A DNA stretch of 64,000 nt from Ophiura sarsii (GCA_035610835.1 CM069446.1:2619001-2683000); one strand, 5' to 3'. Positions 23,801 through 35,975 are shown, numbered from the stretch's first letter. Notes: generated from the sequence alone by a model not told the origin. A program made the numbers and translations.

Positions 23801-24403
23801 ATTTGTATAATACCAGGTGTACGGTCGATACAATGATTCCACTGCATCGTACTCAGTAAAACTACATCCAGGAAAAGTTGTATTATCTGTTAAAGACAAA
23901 TGCGAGGATTCTAAAAGATGTTTAGAATCGTCGGGACATATTGTGTAAGGAGCATTCACCCCATGAATATTCAAATTCACTCTGGTATTGACGTAATGGA
24001 TTTCGAATTCTGTTGAGGTTAAGAACAAGGTACAAGGTGCTGAATCCAACGATATTGAAACGATTTGTTTGAGACACAGGTCACTGTTTGACAAAGTATC
24101 GTTTGTTAATTCAATATACACATAGGAATATATAGTATTGGAACTTGAGTGCAACAAGTGTACTGAAGTTTCATTGCCTTGTGTTGATGAAATACCTATG
24201 GTACAACTGAATATTGAATTTTGTAAATTGGGATACTTTGATTCTGTAATGTTATCCGTGACGATGACGGATGGGTCATAAGTAATATTAATGTGAATGT
24301 TGCATTCATTTAAAGGATTTACCACCTGCTGTGCTAAAGTTGTGTGATTGATGCAAATTATTAGTAATAGTATATACCATGCTTTACGTTTATCATACGC
24401 CAT
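20849..24403 (-). CDS. Leucine-rich-repeat GPCR, relaxin-receptor/GRL101-like, single exon
   Basis: A 1,184-residue cell-surface receptor. An upstream ATG at 24442 would add 13 residues, but the ATG at 24403 has a stronger context (A at -3, G at +4) and places a hydrophobic signal peptide (YILLLIICI) at the very N terminus. Numbering from the upstream ATG: an unrecognised Cys-containing ectodomain (40-215), LRR N-cap CPDECVC..C (221-238), about 21-22 leucine-rich repeats (255-800), a Cys hinge CCFTGYAQC (812-820), then seven membrane segments from about 843 to 1172. GPCR landmarks are NLFVF in TM1, LSLSD (881-885), CQLVG and EVSVFLITLIT in TM3, DRF in place of DRY (942-944), and NPFLY in TM7 (1165-1169). 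The TM2-TM3 region resembles RXFP receptors. No LDLa module is visible, unlike RXFP1/2 and GRL101. The second extracellular loop is long (~80 residues). The ligand is unknown. The frame is open throughout, so the gene is probably functional. Confidence 0.93.
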   Translation of the reverse strand: MAYDKRKAWYILLLIICINHTTLAQQVVNPLNECNIHINITYDPSVIVTDNITESKYPNLQNSIFSCTIGISSTQGNETSVHLLHSSSNTIYSYVYIELTNDTLSNSDLCLKQIVSISLDSAPCTLFLTSTEFEIHYVNTRVNLNIHGVNAPYTICPDDSKHLLESSHLSLTDNTTFPGCSFTEYDAVESLYRPYTWYYTNAYYRMKCPDECVCTLGYRSWTTVCDNAADTIALIIYEPDRTLLEFPDQGVANITPGAFAGLDAVTWLDLTGNKLQLLPARLFFSMVNLQDLKLDQNHLTDLPVGVFDGIPQLITLNVGYNLMTSFPDNIFNDLGNLTSLLLWDNNINTLQVNVFNGLSRLEDLGLDNNHLTALPPGVFNGLVSLKDLALDYNTLATLQKGVFDGLARLYSLGLSHNLLALLHDGIFDDLVNLRELWLISNHLSTLPLGIFDNITFLERVDVGKNRLTSLPDGLLRIYHTHVYRLYLQHNLLTTLPIDVFIGLINLVQLELQHNKLNSIHHDAFKNMRSLYHCDLSYNALSTLPENLFDSLINTNTVLLTVNELVYLPEGLFDNMTSLRYLDISNNNLRELKLLASVSDLTFLNMSNNKLSNLVLDRPSNLQICDLSENKFSAVSPHISMYMPNLTFLSLNHSGINELPIGIFEGLYILEVCYLSHNLLNEIKPGTFNNLTNVTVLTITNNLLKSLSNGSFYGLSNLQQLEIQLNKISTLPSGVFDYLTNLKLVNLSYNFIQIIGHEVFYITGVEVVDIRSNELRLVTQSSFIGLDNSTVLLVDESATCCFTGYAQCIPRYPRSVYLTCKRMVDGFLQRISMWALGLFAITCNLFVFCLRCTNKQDRTVQSLLILHLSLSDLLMGISMVLLASFDAYYGQFFPSYSEFWRKGHICQLVGTLSICSSEVSVFLITLITFDRFQGVKYPFSRHRLRTKSVKICLFVLWSIGLLISIIPVVLSGVESDVFEVSEVCVGIPIVRRPVSVGNISSLITESTQPRFGLDFHVDFQTGKVVWKHVIFLDPTYQKTLYATSEITGNTLATYFSITIFIGVNLACFLLIAFLYVQIFIAARNTSKRSGRKQDEKKEVRMAIKMSVIVLTDFFTWVPLVITCILVQCQLIEVNPLVYVWTVALIIPINSAINPFLYTLITLISDRKTSVKNGQRNFSRSEHTSP

Positions 24404-25308
24404 TCTTGAACCCTTTTTATGGTAAATTAATTTCTCAAACAATACAATATTATTATGAATCCTTTACTCTCCCAAGTATACCAAGTACAGCGTTACGTAC
24501 CAAACTCTTGAAAAAAGTTCAATCACACAACATTTACGTTGTTTTTGATAATTGTTTGTTATTGTTGAAGTAGTTTAAAAATGTTTAGGTTTACAACCAT
24601 TTCACAATATCTCCTACCAAAGCTGACTGGTAACTGTAATCTGCAACTCATCTCTTGCCACTTCAGGATGAAATACTTCTCTCCCACATTCTATTAGTTC
24701 CAGAAGGTTTATACCCTTAAGCCAGGTTCCGATATGATGGTATCAAATGGAGAATTACTGCGAGTCTTATAGGACTATTTAGTGACTGGAACAATCTATA
24801 AAGAGAACACGATCAAATTATACATATTTATTTTTGAACAAAATTCTCAAGGGCAATGTTTTTTGTTTTGAAGAAATAATAAAACTATGCCATTAGCATT
24901 ACGAGCATTTGTGTCGACTCATTAAGAAGAAACAGGTTGCATTTTTACCAATTTACATACAGCCTCCATGAGTCTTGAGATCTTTTGAGGTTGCTCAATC
25001 TTGTGCGTCATATTTTAAAGATGACACCCATTTAAAAATATGTTGAAAAATTCCTTAAATTGGAAGCCGATTTCCATTATGAGTGAGTAAAGTTAGGTGA
25101 TGGTTTTTAACGGAAAATACAGTCAAAATAGATTTATGAGTTCAGGATAATTAGTCCAACTTAAAAAAATTAAAAAGATCACATAATTGATTTAATGTTT
25201 GGATTTATTTCGATCACTTGACGTATGCAATTTGTATTTTATTTTTGAAAAATGTGAGAACACAATTTAACAAACTTGATCAAAAATTATGCGTAATGAA
25301 CAACTATT
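24404..25308. other. Upstream region of the GPCR and intergenic spacer
   Basis: Lies 5' of the minus-strand receptor, so promoter and 5' leader should be here. I see no clear TATA box or initiator. No other gene. Confidence 0.5.
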
Positions 25309-25549
25309 CACAATTTCCATGCGGCTATTAGTTTAACCAGATACAAGACAAATTTTTCAGAAACCTCTCCCAAATTTCAATGTCTATCTCAGGGATTGCT
25401 GAACCAATACTAGACATGTTTGTACTTACTTCAATTCATTTCTCATTGTGATTCCAAATATGGTGATGAAATTCAATAACTGAGACATTTTCAAACATTT
25501 TGTGACATTTTAGAATGCTGTCTGCAGACGCCTGCCGCGTGGAAAATGT
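25309..25549 (-). mobile_element. MITE family ACACTTTCCACGCGG, copy 2
   Basis: Minus-oriented copy, with CATGCGGCTATTAG at the left and GCCTGCCGCGTGGAAAATGT followed by TA at the right. Sits 66 bp before the second 18-bp array. Confidence 0.85.
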
Positions 25550-25615
25550 TAAAATTAAAATTGTACTTGTTTTTAGTTTGTTGTTTTTATGGTTCCTTTT
25601 TTAATTTTAATCACC

Positions 25616-26909
25616 AATGAATTATACTAAGTCAATGATTCATACTAAATCAATGATTCATACTAAATCAATGATTCATAATAAGTCAATGATTCATACT
25701 AAATCAATGATTCATAATAAGTCAATGATTCATACTAAATCAATGATTCATACTAAATCAATGATTCATACTAAGTCAATGATTCATACTAAGTCAATGA
25801 TTCATACTAAGTCAATGATTCATACTAAATCAATGATTCATACTAAATCAATGATTCATACTAAATCAATGATTCATACTAAATCGATGATTCATACTAA
25901 GTCAATGATACTAAGTCAATGATTCATACTAAATCAATGATTCATACTAAGTCAATGATTCATACTAAATCAATGATTCATACTAAATCAATGATTCATA
26001 ATAAGTCAATGATTCATACTAAGTCAATGATTCATACTAAGTCAATGATTCATACTAAATCAATGATTCATACTAAATCAATGATTCATAATAAGTCAAT
26101 GATTCATACTAAGTCAATGATTCATACTAAATCAATGATTCATACTAAGTCAATGATTCATACTAAATCAATGATTCATACTAAATCAATGATTCATACT
26201 AAGTCAATGATTCATACTAAATCAATGATTCATACTAAATCAATGATTCATAATAAGTCAATGATTCATACTAAGTCAATGATTCATACTAAGTCAATGA
26301 TTCATACTAAATCAATGATTCATACTAAATCAATGATTCATAATAAGTCAATGATTCATACTAAGTCAATGATTCATACTAAATCAATGATTCATACTAA
26401 GTCAATGATTCATACTAAGTCAATGATTCATACTAAGTCAATGATTCATACTAAGTCAGGGATTCATACTAAATCAATGATTCATACTAAGTCAATGATT
26501 CATAATAAGTCAATGATTCATACTAAGTCAATGATTCATACTAAGTCAATGATTCATACTTAGTCAGGGATTCATACTAAATCAATGATTCATACTAAAT
26601 CAATGATTCATACTAAGTCAATGATTCATACTAAATCAATGATTCATACTAAATCAATGATTCATACTAAATCAATGATTCATACTAAATCAATGATTCA
26701 TACTAAGTCAATGATTCATACTAAATCAATGATTCATACTAAATCAATGATTCATACTAAATCAATGATTCATACTAAATCAATGATTCATACTAAATCA
26801 AGTATTCATACTAAATCAATGATTCATACTAAATCAATGATTCATAATAAGTCAATGATTCATAATAAGTCAATGATTCATACTAGGTTAATGATTCATA
26901 CTAAATCAA
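25616..26909. repeat. 18-bp tandem satellite array II
   Basis: About 72 units of the same 18-bp repeat as array I, in the same orientation. It has a unit with an internal 8-bp loss at about 25905-25915, AGGGATTC variants near 26457 and 26566, and no transposon insertion. Its right edge (CAACTTTTAGGTGTCT) is the same as that of array I. Confidence 0.97.
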
Positions 26910-27023
26910 CTTTTAGGTGTCTATTCATATTTAACTCTTTCCAGTCGAGTATTCGGACTCAATTTCAATTTGTTTTCCAAACATCGATAACTTGAGCTGT
27001 GTGCTTTAGCTCAACAATATGAA

Positions 27024-27129
27024 ATCGACATTATTGGAATCCAAGAGCATCGGATAGTTCATACAGATGAACAGATAAGATATGATAATATCATAGAGGG
27101 CTACCAACTTGTCACAGCATCTGCTACTA
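27024..27129 (+). pseudogene. LINE endonuclease fragment, second locus
   Basis: A short piece equivalent to 6964-7074, encoding the GIQEHRIVHTDEQIRYDN region, cut off sharply after CTGCTACTAG. Non-functional. Confidence 0.85.
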
Positions 27130-28726
27130 GGGGGGTTAATTGAGCCTAGCTATAACAAGCTAAAGTGACATCTATGAATGCATAAACAAAGTGTGCAAAG
27201 TAGAAATTGTTGGGCACACTGGTAAATGGTTTTACAAACAAGTTTTGCTATCATTAATCAAACTGAACTCAAGTTAAATCACTTATTTATCGAGCAATAA
27301 TATAATTGTTTCGCATTTTAATTGTTTAGATACAAAGTTAAATAAATCAAGGATACATTTATGATAGATAAATAAATAAAAAGAAAACTATAAACGCATG
27401 GGCGGCCTTTATAATTGATAACAATTGACATAACAATGATGTTACATTAAACCAACATCAAGTTTAAAAAAATAGGAAAATAAAAGGATAACAAGGAATA
27501 TTCGAAAATCGAACACGTGAATTCCGATTGCCAACGAAATGTCCAACCTATGCACACCACAGAGATCCACGACTATAATTGTGATAGTTTTATTATTTAA
27601 CCATATCCATTCATTTATAACGAACGGATTTTTATTGTGCCATTTTTGCCAAATGTATGTGTTTCTCTCGCACAAAATGTGTTTGTAATGTGATAATACT
27701 CCTTATTTTTAAAAGAACGGTAATTTTTTTTGACATTTTCGAGAGAAAAAAGGGCGTAATTTATACGGTAAACGCCAGCAGTGGTGTCCGTGTGGGCAAG
27801 CATACAGATGATGCCGGCAGGCTAAGCAAACCCAGCATATAAAACAAAAGTGCTCCTAATGGGGCTCGAACCCACAACCTTTCGCTCCCCATGTCAACGT
27901 TCTATCCACTACACTAACCGTGCTAATTGAAGAACATGTTTGCAAAAAATTCTACATTCCCGGCCGCCACTCTGTTCAAAGGTACAAAAAAGTGGACTTG
28001 TTTTATGCTTTTTGTGCAATTCTGAGGTGTGTGGATCGGTTTTTTTAAATATTAAATTGGTTAGATATCCGTCCATATTACGGCGTTCGGGTCCTACAAG
28101 TAGACGAGTGTCTTTAGATAAAATAAGAAATGGTGTACTTTGTTATTTGCAAATTCATAAACTTATAACTCTACCAAATGAATACCCGTGAGTTGAAGCA
28201 TTCTTTAAATGGTAATATTGATCGCAAATCCAAACCACCAATGTCCCAACTTAGCAATGTGCGCCATTTTACGGTCATTTCAACCACAACCTATGGTTTT
28301 AATCATATTTCGGAAAGTCCCTAAGCTCACTACAATACAGCACTAATCAAATGCAATATGCACCTAACATCTTAAGACGACTGTAGTACTGCATGTCTAT
28401 ATTTACTGTTGCATATCTGTCAATCATATAAAGTACATTAAACATTATCTAAACCCATCTTCATATATCGCCCATACTATCTGTGAATTTTCAATCAGTC
28501 ACTCAAGGAGGTGGCTTCAAAGATCTGAAGAATATCACATGTGTAAATACCCTAAAGTTCCAAATGTTTTGGATTGTAGAAGGTAAGGATATATGTCTAG
28601 TTTCATCAAAAGTCTTACTGTTCAAAAGAAAGCAGTATGCCCATAAAATTACAAAATCCTTCATTTCGGACCAGTTGCCCCACGGACCAGTTGCCCCATA
28701 TTCGATTCCCCTATTCTGAACACAGA
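27130..28726. other. Locus-II-specific non-coding block
   Basis: Splits the two LINE pieces. Contains a tRNA-like sequence at 27851-27924 and a tandem ~17-bp repeat GGACCAGTTGCCCCA at about 28669-28700. No supported gene. Confidence 0.55.
27851..27924 (-). other. tRNA-like sequence, degenerate
   Basis: Minus strand: TTAGTGTAGTGGATAGAACG resembles an A box, and GTGGGTTCGAGCCCCAT forms a good T-arm with B box. The acceptor arms do not pair and position 33 of the anticodon loop is not T. Pseudo-tRNA or SINE head. Confidence 0.5.
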
Positions 28727-29413
28727 AGCCTAAAATTCGTTTGCAAGTATTGGATCCGATCATAGAATAGTGACCTCAAAGATTAGATTAAGCCAACGAG
28801 CAAACAGCAAAACCAAGCCAAAGAAAGTGAAATACAACTGGAATAAGCTTGTTAAAGATTCAGAACTGCAAGACCAATATTCTGTCGAAGTCAGAAACAA
28901 ATACACACTACTAAACGACACCTGTGATGACAATCCAACAGTAACATATGGAAACTTTATCACAGCAACTCAAGAAACTGCCGATAAACAAAAATATGTA
29001 AGAAGAGGCAAAAGGCATTGTGTTATAGTAGAAAAGTAGAAACTGCCAGAAAGAAGCTAAGACAGACGTATGAAAACATGTCACAGAAGACGGAAAATAG
29101 TCTGCACAAGAGTTTGAAGCAGGTAAACGAGAACTCGACCAAGCCTATGATGAGGTCAATTCTGAATACCTGGACAGGAAATTAAAAGAAGTGGAAAAGG
29201 CAACCCTAAACATGCAACACAGATTATCTTGGGAGCTCATTAACGAAGTAAGTGGAAGGAAAACCTCTAGGAATGGAATCCTCAAAGGAAAGACAAAGGA
29301 AGAACGTGTCAATAATTGGTACTGCCACTTCCAACAACTCCTAGGAAATCCACCGGTAGTGACTGATAAAGATGAAGACATCCCAAAGAGTTTCGAAGAA
29401 CTACCAATTAAGG
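28727..29413 (+). pseudogene. LINE linker fragment, second locus
   Basis: Matches 7557-8250. The SDHR motif and following Lys/Glu-rich linker are recognisable, with frameshifts near 28995 and 29075. It ends after the LPIKG segment. RT motifs are absent here. Confidence 0.85.
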
Positions 29414-30239
29414 GCAGTGTCAACCCGGCACTTGTTTCAAAAATTGAATTTCATATTTCTCTATTATTTTATACTTTTATATGTATTCTATCATTACCAT
29501 CATAAGTTACTAATCGGAAGCGATTATGTCCCGTTCTTTTGGGTGATTTAAAAGGGGGGACTTAAGGGGGACTTAAGGAAGTTTTTGATTTGATTTTTTG
29601 AATTTTGTGAGCGCTGTAATTATTGAACTATTAATCAAATGCATATAAAAGTATACATTTTTGGAAAGGAAATGGATCAGAGAATCCAAATTTGGTGTCA
29701 ATTTTGACCAAAATAGTAGATTTTTTGAGAAAATCACAAAATTCACTTTTTTGACCCTTTTTATTTTGAACAAAGCTAACAAAAATAATTTTGAGTAAAA
29801 AATTGCCAAATTACTTGATGATGATGTTCAGACACTAATGAAGGGACGATTTTTTTTTTAAAACCTAATTTAAAATTTTTGGAAATTTTGACCAAAAAGT
29901 GCCAAAAAACGCGAAAAAATGGATTTTTCCTTTTTTTTACACTTTTTTGTTTGTTATCTGTCAAAGATAGGGTGACCCAACTAAAATTGAACCACGTCTC
30001 TCACCCGACTATATACATTTTAAGTTTACTCGTATATCATCTCTACATAACTACAGTACCAGGGGTACCTCATACAACTTCGCTATTCCTAGGATTCAGG
30101 GCTAAGCTCTGTGGGTTGTCCTTCCAGTGATTTTAGATAAAATCCCAATACAATAATAATTAACTTAAATTAACATTTTATCATACACATATGCATAACA
30201 TAGGGGAGTGGTGATTGCATAGCCCCATCAAATATTGGG
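29414..30239. other. Locus-II-specific non-coding block
   Basis: AT-rich, with local tandem duplication GGGGGACTTAA around 29553-29577. Occupies the place of the RT part of the LINE in locus I. No gene. Confidence 0.5.
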
Positions 30240-32053
30240 GTGGGGTTACGCCTATAAACATGTGCCTCCTTACCTTGACGGAAAAAGAAAGAAACCTTGT
30301 TCTTTAATGTCAATTTTTAATTTTGTTTTGTCTTTTGTTATTCTGTTATTTATGCTATAGCGCATAGTGACTTAATTGTGTTATGCACGTAATAAGCATG
30401 GTTATATTATCATCATTATCATTTTCGCTGTTGCTACCTCCCCTGTCATTAGGCACTTACCTTAATCAGCAAGAGGTGGAGTATGGACGAGTGGTGACAG
30501 GTTTCCAAGATTCAGTCGTGCCCTAAAGCATGTAAAGCGGAATTTGTGTTGGTGAATAGATGTGCCTTAACGGATCTCTGGTTATTCAGGTTGGTAGAGT
30601 ATGAAGTCACTTGGTAGACAATATGCATATGAGCTCAACTCATACCATATATAAACTGATGGTGTACACTCAACTAACAATCATGTAATTTACATTTTAC
30701 AATATTGACAGACTATAACTTTGATGGTCAATAAATTATGTGGTGAAAGATGGACGGTTCGATTACAACCTATTTATCTGCGAGTTTGAGGATAACATTC
30801 CACTAGCTAAATGATGCCTTGTCTAAACAGTTTCAACTTGTCAAGTTCGAACTTGTAGCCTGTGATACTTCCAAGGATGTATCGAATTCTGCTACGAAAT
30901 TTCTGAAAGTCAAGATATTGTTGATTTTTCCAAAGCAATTTTCCCCCAATATTATCTCAACCATTGAATATCTATTTCGAGTGTTTGGAGCTACGGGGCC
31001 CTATCTACAATTATTGCTGCCACGTGTAGGATTGCATCTTTGCAAGGGTGTACCATTGTAGCACCAGATGTGTGTATAGCATATGGCAGCTATTATGGAT
31101 AGTGACTTTTCAGGTCAGTTTGTATCTCAATAAAGATCTTATGCTATAGCTGCCTCGGAGTTACATTTAGGCCATACAAAATATTAACCCTGTTCTACGG
31201 GCAAACAGATCCCTGGGTTGATCGGCCAGGCTTTTTCCTCTCATTTTTCCATTTCAAATGAACGCAATAAGCTAATCATGTTAATACCATATCAAAAAAT
31301 GTCGCCATAATTTGACATGCCGATCTTTTTTATTTGGGTCGGTATTCATTTCCATGTGAATTTCTTTTCACCGGCTTTAAACATTAATGGGTTGGTAGGG
31401 TCCGTAAAAACAGGGTTTCTTTTTTTCGTCACCTTAGTTTTAATATAAAGGCACATAACAACTGGCAGCTATTACAGATAGGGCCACGGAAGTTTCTAAA
31501 TTTGTCTCTCGTTTCTTAATGAACCTCACGTAGCACGTTTGCTTGTGTTAAAGTGAAAATAATTGAGTTTCAGTTTTTATCTTGCGCATATAAATGATTT
31601 TGGTTGACCTTTAATCAAATTAAAGCTCAGAGCTCAAACAATCTCATGCAATTGTCTCTACATCATGTACACCGTATCTCTTGCTATACTCTGTTTAGCC
31701 ATCTTGAGACAGTGACGTAACTAAAAGTTCAGAGCTCAAACAATATCATGCTATTGTCTCTGTACATCATCATCATCATGTACATGTACACCGTATCTCT
31801 TGCTAGATGCATTTGGATGAATTCTACAGGCTGTCCCAAAATGATTAGTACCTATCGATCGATGCCCCAAGTTCTTCAATGTTTTCATCATGAAAATCAA
31901 TGAAATACAGTGAATATTGTCATTATAGACTGAATATAGTCCAGAAAATGTTTGGTGTGCAATAACTTGACTTGTGATTCAATTGCCAATTTGTTCAAGG
32001 CTTAACTCCAACTTAAGTAACCACCCAATACATGTAGAATCACATGGTAGTTA

Positions 32054-32291
32054 ACACTTTTCACGCGGCAGGCAGCTGCAGACGACATTCTAAAATGACT
32101 CAAGCTGTTTCAAAAGTGTCAACATTTTTAAATTTCATAACCATATTTGGAATCACCATGTGAAATGCATTGAAATAAGTACAAACATGCCTCGTATAAG
32201 TTCAGTAATCCTTGAGATAGACTTTGAAAATTGGGAAAGGTTTCTGAACATCTGTTTTTTATATGGTAAATCCAATAGCCGCGTGGAAAAT
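32054..32291 (+). mobile_element. MITE family ACACTTTCCACGCGG, copy 3
   Basis: Orthologous within the duplication to 10688-10931. The left end (TA then ACACTTTTCACGCGGCAGG) is complete here, so the truncation in locus I happened after duplication. Short ORFs over it are spurious. Confidence 0.88.
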
Positions 32292-32500
32292 TAACATGGG
32301 ATAAGTAACTTACCCAAGATTTCTTTTGGATCCCTTTCCCAACTGATTTGAACTGCGTCCCGTGCATCTGAACTGACTTACATTGCTTGTTTGTGGATAT
32401 ATTCTGCCTTATTTAGAATCATCTTGAGTAGATAGCACAACCAAAGTTTGAAAACTGACAGTGTATTATAGAAAGTCTATCTTCACTAGAAGAGGTTATA

Positions 32501-33604
32501 CAGGGTGTCCCAAAAGTCTATGCACGTTTTTGAAGAGTCATATCTCATAAAATATAAATCATATGGTATACATTTAACCATATTTTGATAGACGGGATTT
32601 GGGAAATTATTTTGATACCAAACACAACCCTATTGGTGAACCCACAACATTATAAAACTGGTTGAAAGTTTTTGGCCGTGTGCCAGACCAACCCATACCA
32701 AGTACCACACATTGTTGCTAAAACAGGTGCGCATAAATTAACGGTATGAAAGCAACGTTGCGCATTAGTCACAGTTCACTGCTTACCTTGCAACATTAAT
32801 GTTATTACTAAACTCGGTCACTCACAACATAAATAGGAAGTAGACAGCATCATTGCACAGCAAAAGTCTTTATTCAAGAAGGTTTACAGCATAGATAAGC
32901 GAATATAAATGGTATGGTTCTACGCTGAAACAAATTCAGTTCAACTTACTCAATAAAAGTTCAGAAAACATTTTAAAGTGAAACGCGACCAGGAAGAATA
33001 TCCATTCTTTAGTTGGTGGATACATATTTGAACACATGAACTGTGCATGATTTGTCTCGATGTGGTAGAAAAAAGACTGGTTAAGATCAACAAGTCACAT
33101 TGATGTCATAAGACATGCAGTAGCCATAAGTCCAAAGAGATCTATTCGCTGTGTGATGTGTGTGTTCACTTTCCTGTTATGTTATTCAATTTGTTTAGGT
33201 CTGTGTTTTTGCATAAATGGAAAACATTTAAACTAGATTTCACTATAGAAACGAAAACTATGTGTGATATAGTTTGTTATTATGATGGGATCACTGTAAT
33301 GTAAAATTTTAAATATTACAATTGACGGATCACTTTCCGTGTAACCAACTCTACCCGTCTTTTTGTTAATCTCGATAGGTATGGATTTATGAACTTTATT
33401 CCTCCGAAGTATAAAATTACATTTTTGCAGTAATACATATTTCACTTCTAGGGTGGCATTACAAACAGATGTTACTCCAATGTTTGGTATCAAAATTATT
33501 TCCCACATCTCCTCTTTCTAAATATGTATTCATATTTTCAATACGACTTATATTTTGTGAAATACAAAGCTTCAAAGTCGTGCATAGACTTTTGGGACAC
33601 CCTG
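32501..33604. mobile_element. Mariner-like non-autonomous element, 1,104 bp
   Basis: Inverted ends CAGGGTGTCCCAAAAGTC and GACTTTTGGGACACCCTG (continuing for about 28 bp) flanked by TA (32499-32500 and 33605-33606). Locus I has no insertion at the corresponding position (about 11505-11513). TA target and CAGGGTGTCCC ends are characteristic of the Tc1/mariner group. I see no DDD/DDE transposase; the longest ORF inside (33233-33508, minus) has no recognisable domain. Confidence 0.9.
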
Positions 33605-34080
33605 TATAACTTTATATATAAATGAGTTGTCAAGCTGTAACAAAAAATGCTGTGATACATTTTTTTAAATATTATACAGTAGGCCTATTACGAGTATATA
33701 GACGTTATTCTTGATTGGCGCATTTATGTCAAAAGAGGGAGTGTAATCCAACTGAGCATGCTCAGAGCAGGAAAGGTGAGAAGCAATTGGTGTTCCGATA
33801 AACATTACAATCTCGTAATTTTACTGCAATGTAATGAACTGTGAACTTCTGCGGTATTCTACATTTTCCTATATATAGTGTTGGTTACCAGCAAATATTT
33901 CATTTCAAACTAGTGGAAATAAATAGTTTAAACGTTCAAGTTTATTTCACGAATGTAATAAGGTGAAATATTGAACAGCTCAGAAGTCTGAAGAATTTGT
34001 ATGATAAGTGCAATGTTCACCCCATTGAAAAAGTACAGCACTCTCGTCTTGGCTAAATCGCCAGCCTCGTTTTCAGTTCA

Positions 34081-34454
34081 CATAACCCTCTACGACGTAA
34101 ATGCGCCAATATAGAATAACATATAGGTCGGCCCGGAGTGACGTCACACACCGTTGGCTGATGTAAACAACAATCGCTTACACGGCCTCACGCGATCACT
34201 AGGAGCGATCTCGTATGTGGCTGAGTACATGTAGAGCGAGCGTAGACACTGATGTTTTAAACCATTTTGCTTTGCTGTCAACGGGCAAATGACAAAACAT
34301 ACCCGGATGACCGGGGCGGCTTATTGAAATTACATTTACATTAATATTACAAATATCCGAAGTATATTTATGACAATTAAATAACTGAAAATTGCATGTT
34401 TCATATACCAATGGAAATTTGACAGCGGGGGAACATTGGTACACAAAAAAGGAG

Positions 34455-34499
<45 letters not shown>

Positions 34500-35549
34500 A
34501 CTAGTTACCTAGTTACGGGCCTGGTCACAATCTTGAAGGCGTGTATTGAAGGCTTTTAGACTTTTGATTTCTGCAACCGTATGCCGCCAAGCTATGAGTT
34601 AAATATGATTAATTATAATGCGGTTGTTTAAATCTTTATCCTATACACCATATATTTTGTTGAACATGGACAATGTCGGTAAAACCTAAACTGACCTTGA
34701 ACTTCGCCCCCAAAAGAGTTTGTAATATTGCTCTTATTAAAAAGATGTTGGATGGTTTCCTCATTTTAAAGTATGTTTTGACAGCACAAAAAACGATTTT
34801 GTAAGTTGACACTTGGCAATCCCCCAGGTCTCCCTGGCCAGGAGATTCCCCAAATTGGGGTTAAAGGTCATATACGGGCTATAGGGGTCAATCTGGGTAA
34901 ACCCCGTCCGCAAATCCCCTTACCCAAATATTATTGTCACCAAGTTCAGTTGAGATTGAAGTCTCACTTTTCAATCTGTGTACACCCCATGACCATCTTT
35001 GTCCCCCTTTTACCCTAAAATTATTGTTACCAACTATATTTGAGATTGAAATCTGACTTTTCGTAGAGCACTGAACAGGCTGAACTTAACCAAGATAGCT
35101 TACCAAAAGGGAAACGTTATATAGTCCCTTCGAATTGGCGAAATGATAAGCACTTTGGAGATAGGCCTATTTTGCTTTCATCCATTTCCATCACACGAAT
35201 GAGCTCCGGTTTTCCCTGCATCCCCCCCCCCCCCTGACAGATTATTGTTCCACAATCTGTGGTCAAATTGTGTCCGTCTTCCTCTGACCATATTATTCCA
35301 GGTCTTAACAAGCCCTCTATCATCACTTCTTTGGCCAGAAAATAACAATGTCATCCCATAGTCAACTTACGATGGCGCTATATCACTACTTCCATGCTTG
35401 TTCGTATTTGTCAATAAATACCTATTTTGAATATATAGCAGAGATTCGGGAAATTATTTCACATGTCCCAAAAAGAACATCGACAGGACTTTCGAAGGAA
35501 ATTATAAAATAATTGAACTCCCACACAGTTGGTCCATAATTGCCATCCT
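34081..35549. other. Non-coding stretch with poly-C/CA tract
   Basis: Unique DNA after the duplication edge. Contains a C run with (CA)n at 34456-34500, a C run at 35222-35234, and a degenerate ~90-bp direct repeat (ATTATTGTCACCAAGTTCAG at about 34931 and ATTATTGTTACCAACTATAT at about 35021). ORFs here have no domain features. Confidence 0.5.
34456..34500. repeat. Poly-C followed by (CA)n microsatellite
   Basis: About 29 C followed by CA dinucleotides, very like 15079-15119. Confidence 0.9.
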
Positions 35550-35859
35550 CATTAGCAAACATAAACGTGCCTGAATGGTTCAGTAAATAAAATGCACACG
35601 AACGCTTATTTCATTACTACATCACGCACGTGAATGCTACTTTCAATAGACAAGATTCATGTCGATGCATAGGACAACAATCACATGAATGCTATCTTTT
35701 GTAGACAACATGCACATGAAGGTTATCTTCAGTAGAAAACATACATGAATGCTTTATATACAGTAGCAAATTAGTACTAACCATAGATCCTTGTACTAAC
35801 ATACACATGAATGATATCTTCAGTACACGGAATACGCATGAATTCTATGTATTGTATTT

Positions 35860-35975
35860 TGTTACTTCTATAGTTTTTGTATATTTGCGTTCTGTTTTAT
35901 TTGTTATAGCGCATAGGGACTTAATTGCGTTATGCGCTCAATAAGCATGGTTTTATTATTATTTTATTATTATCT
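35860..35975 (+). mobile_element. SINE/LINE tail-like island within the minisatellite
   Basis: The phrase TATAGCGCATAGGGACTTAATTG followed by ATAAGCATGGTT and (ATT)n is shared with 9459-9524 and about 30355-30425. It interrupts the 31-bp array. Confidence 0.55.

Larger units (their letters stand above)
25616..34080. repeat. Segmental duplication, copy II (rearranged)
   Basis: Counterpart of 1-11953. Order: array II, array flank (26910-27023), LINE endonuclease piece (27024-27129), unrelated DNA (27130-28726), LINE linker piece (28727-29413), unrelated DNA (29414-30239), and shared block (30240-34080) carrying extra DNA at about 31130-31465 and a mariner-like insertion. The edge CATCGAT joined directly to AACTTGAGC shows a deletion relative to copy I. 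Confidence 0.88.

Noticed and set aside
32501..33604. Transposase gene in the mariner-like element
   Set aside because: The longest ORF (92 codons including stop, minus strand) shows no catalytic acidic triad or helix-turn-helix that I can see; element treated as non-autonomous.
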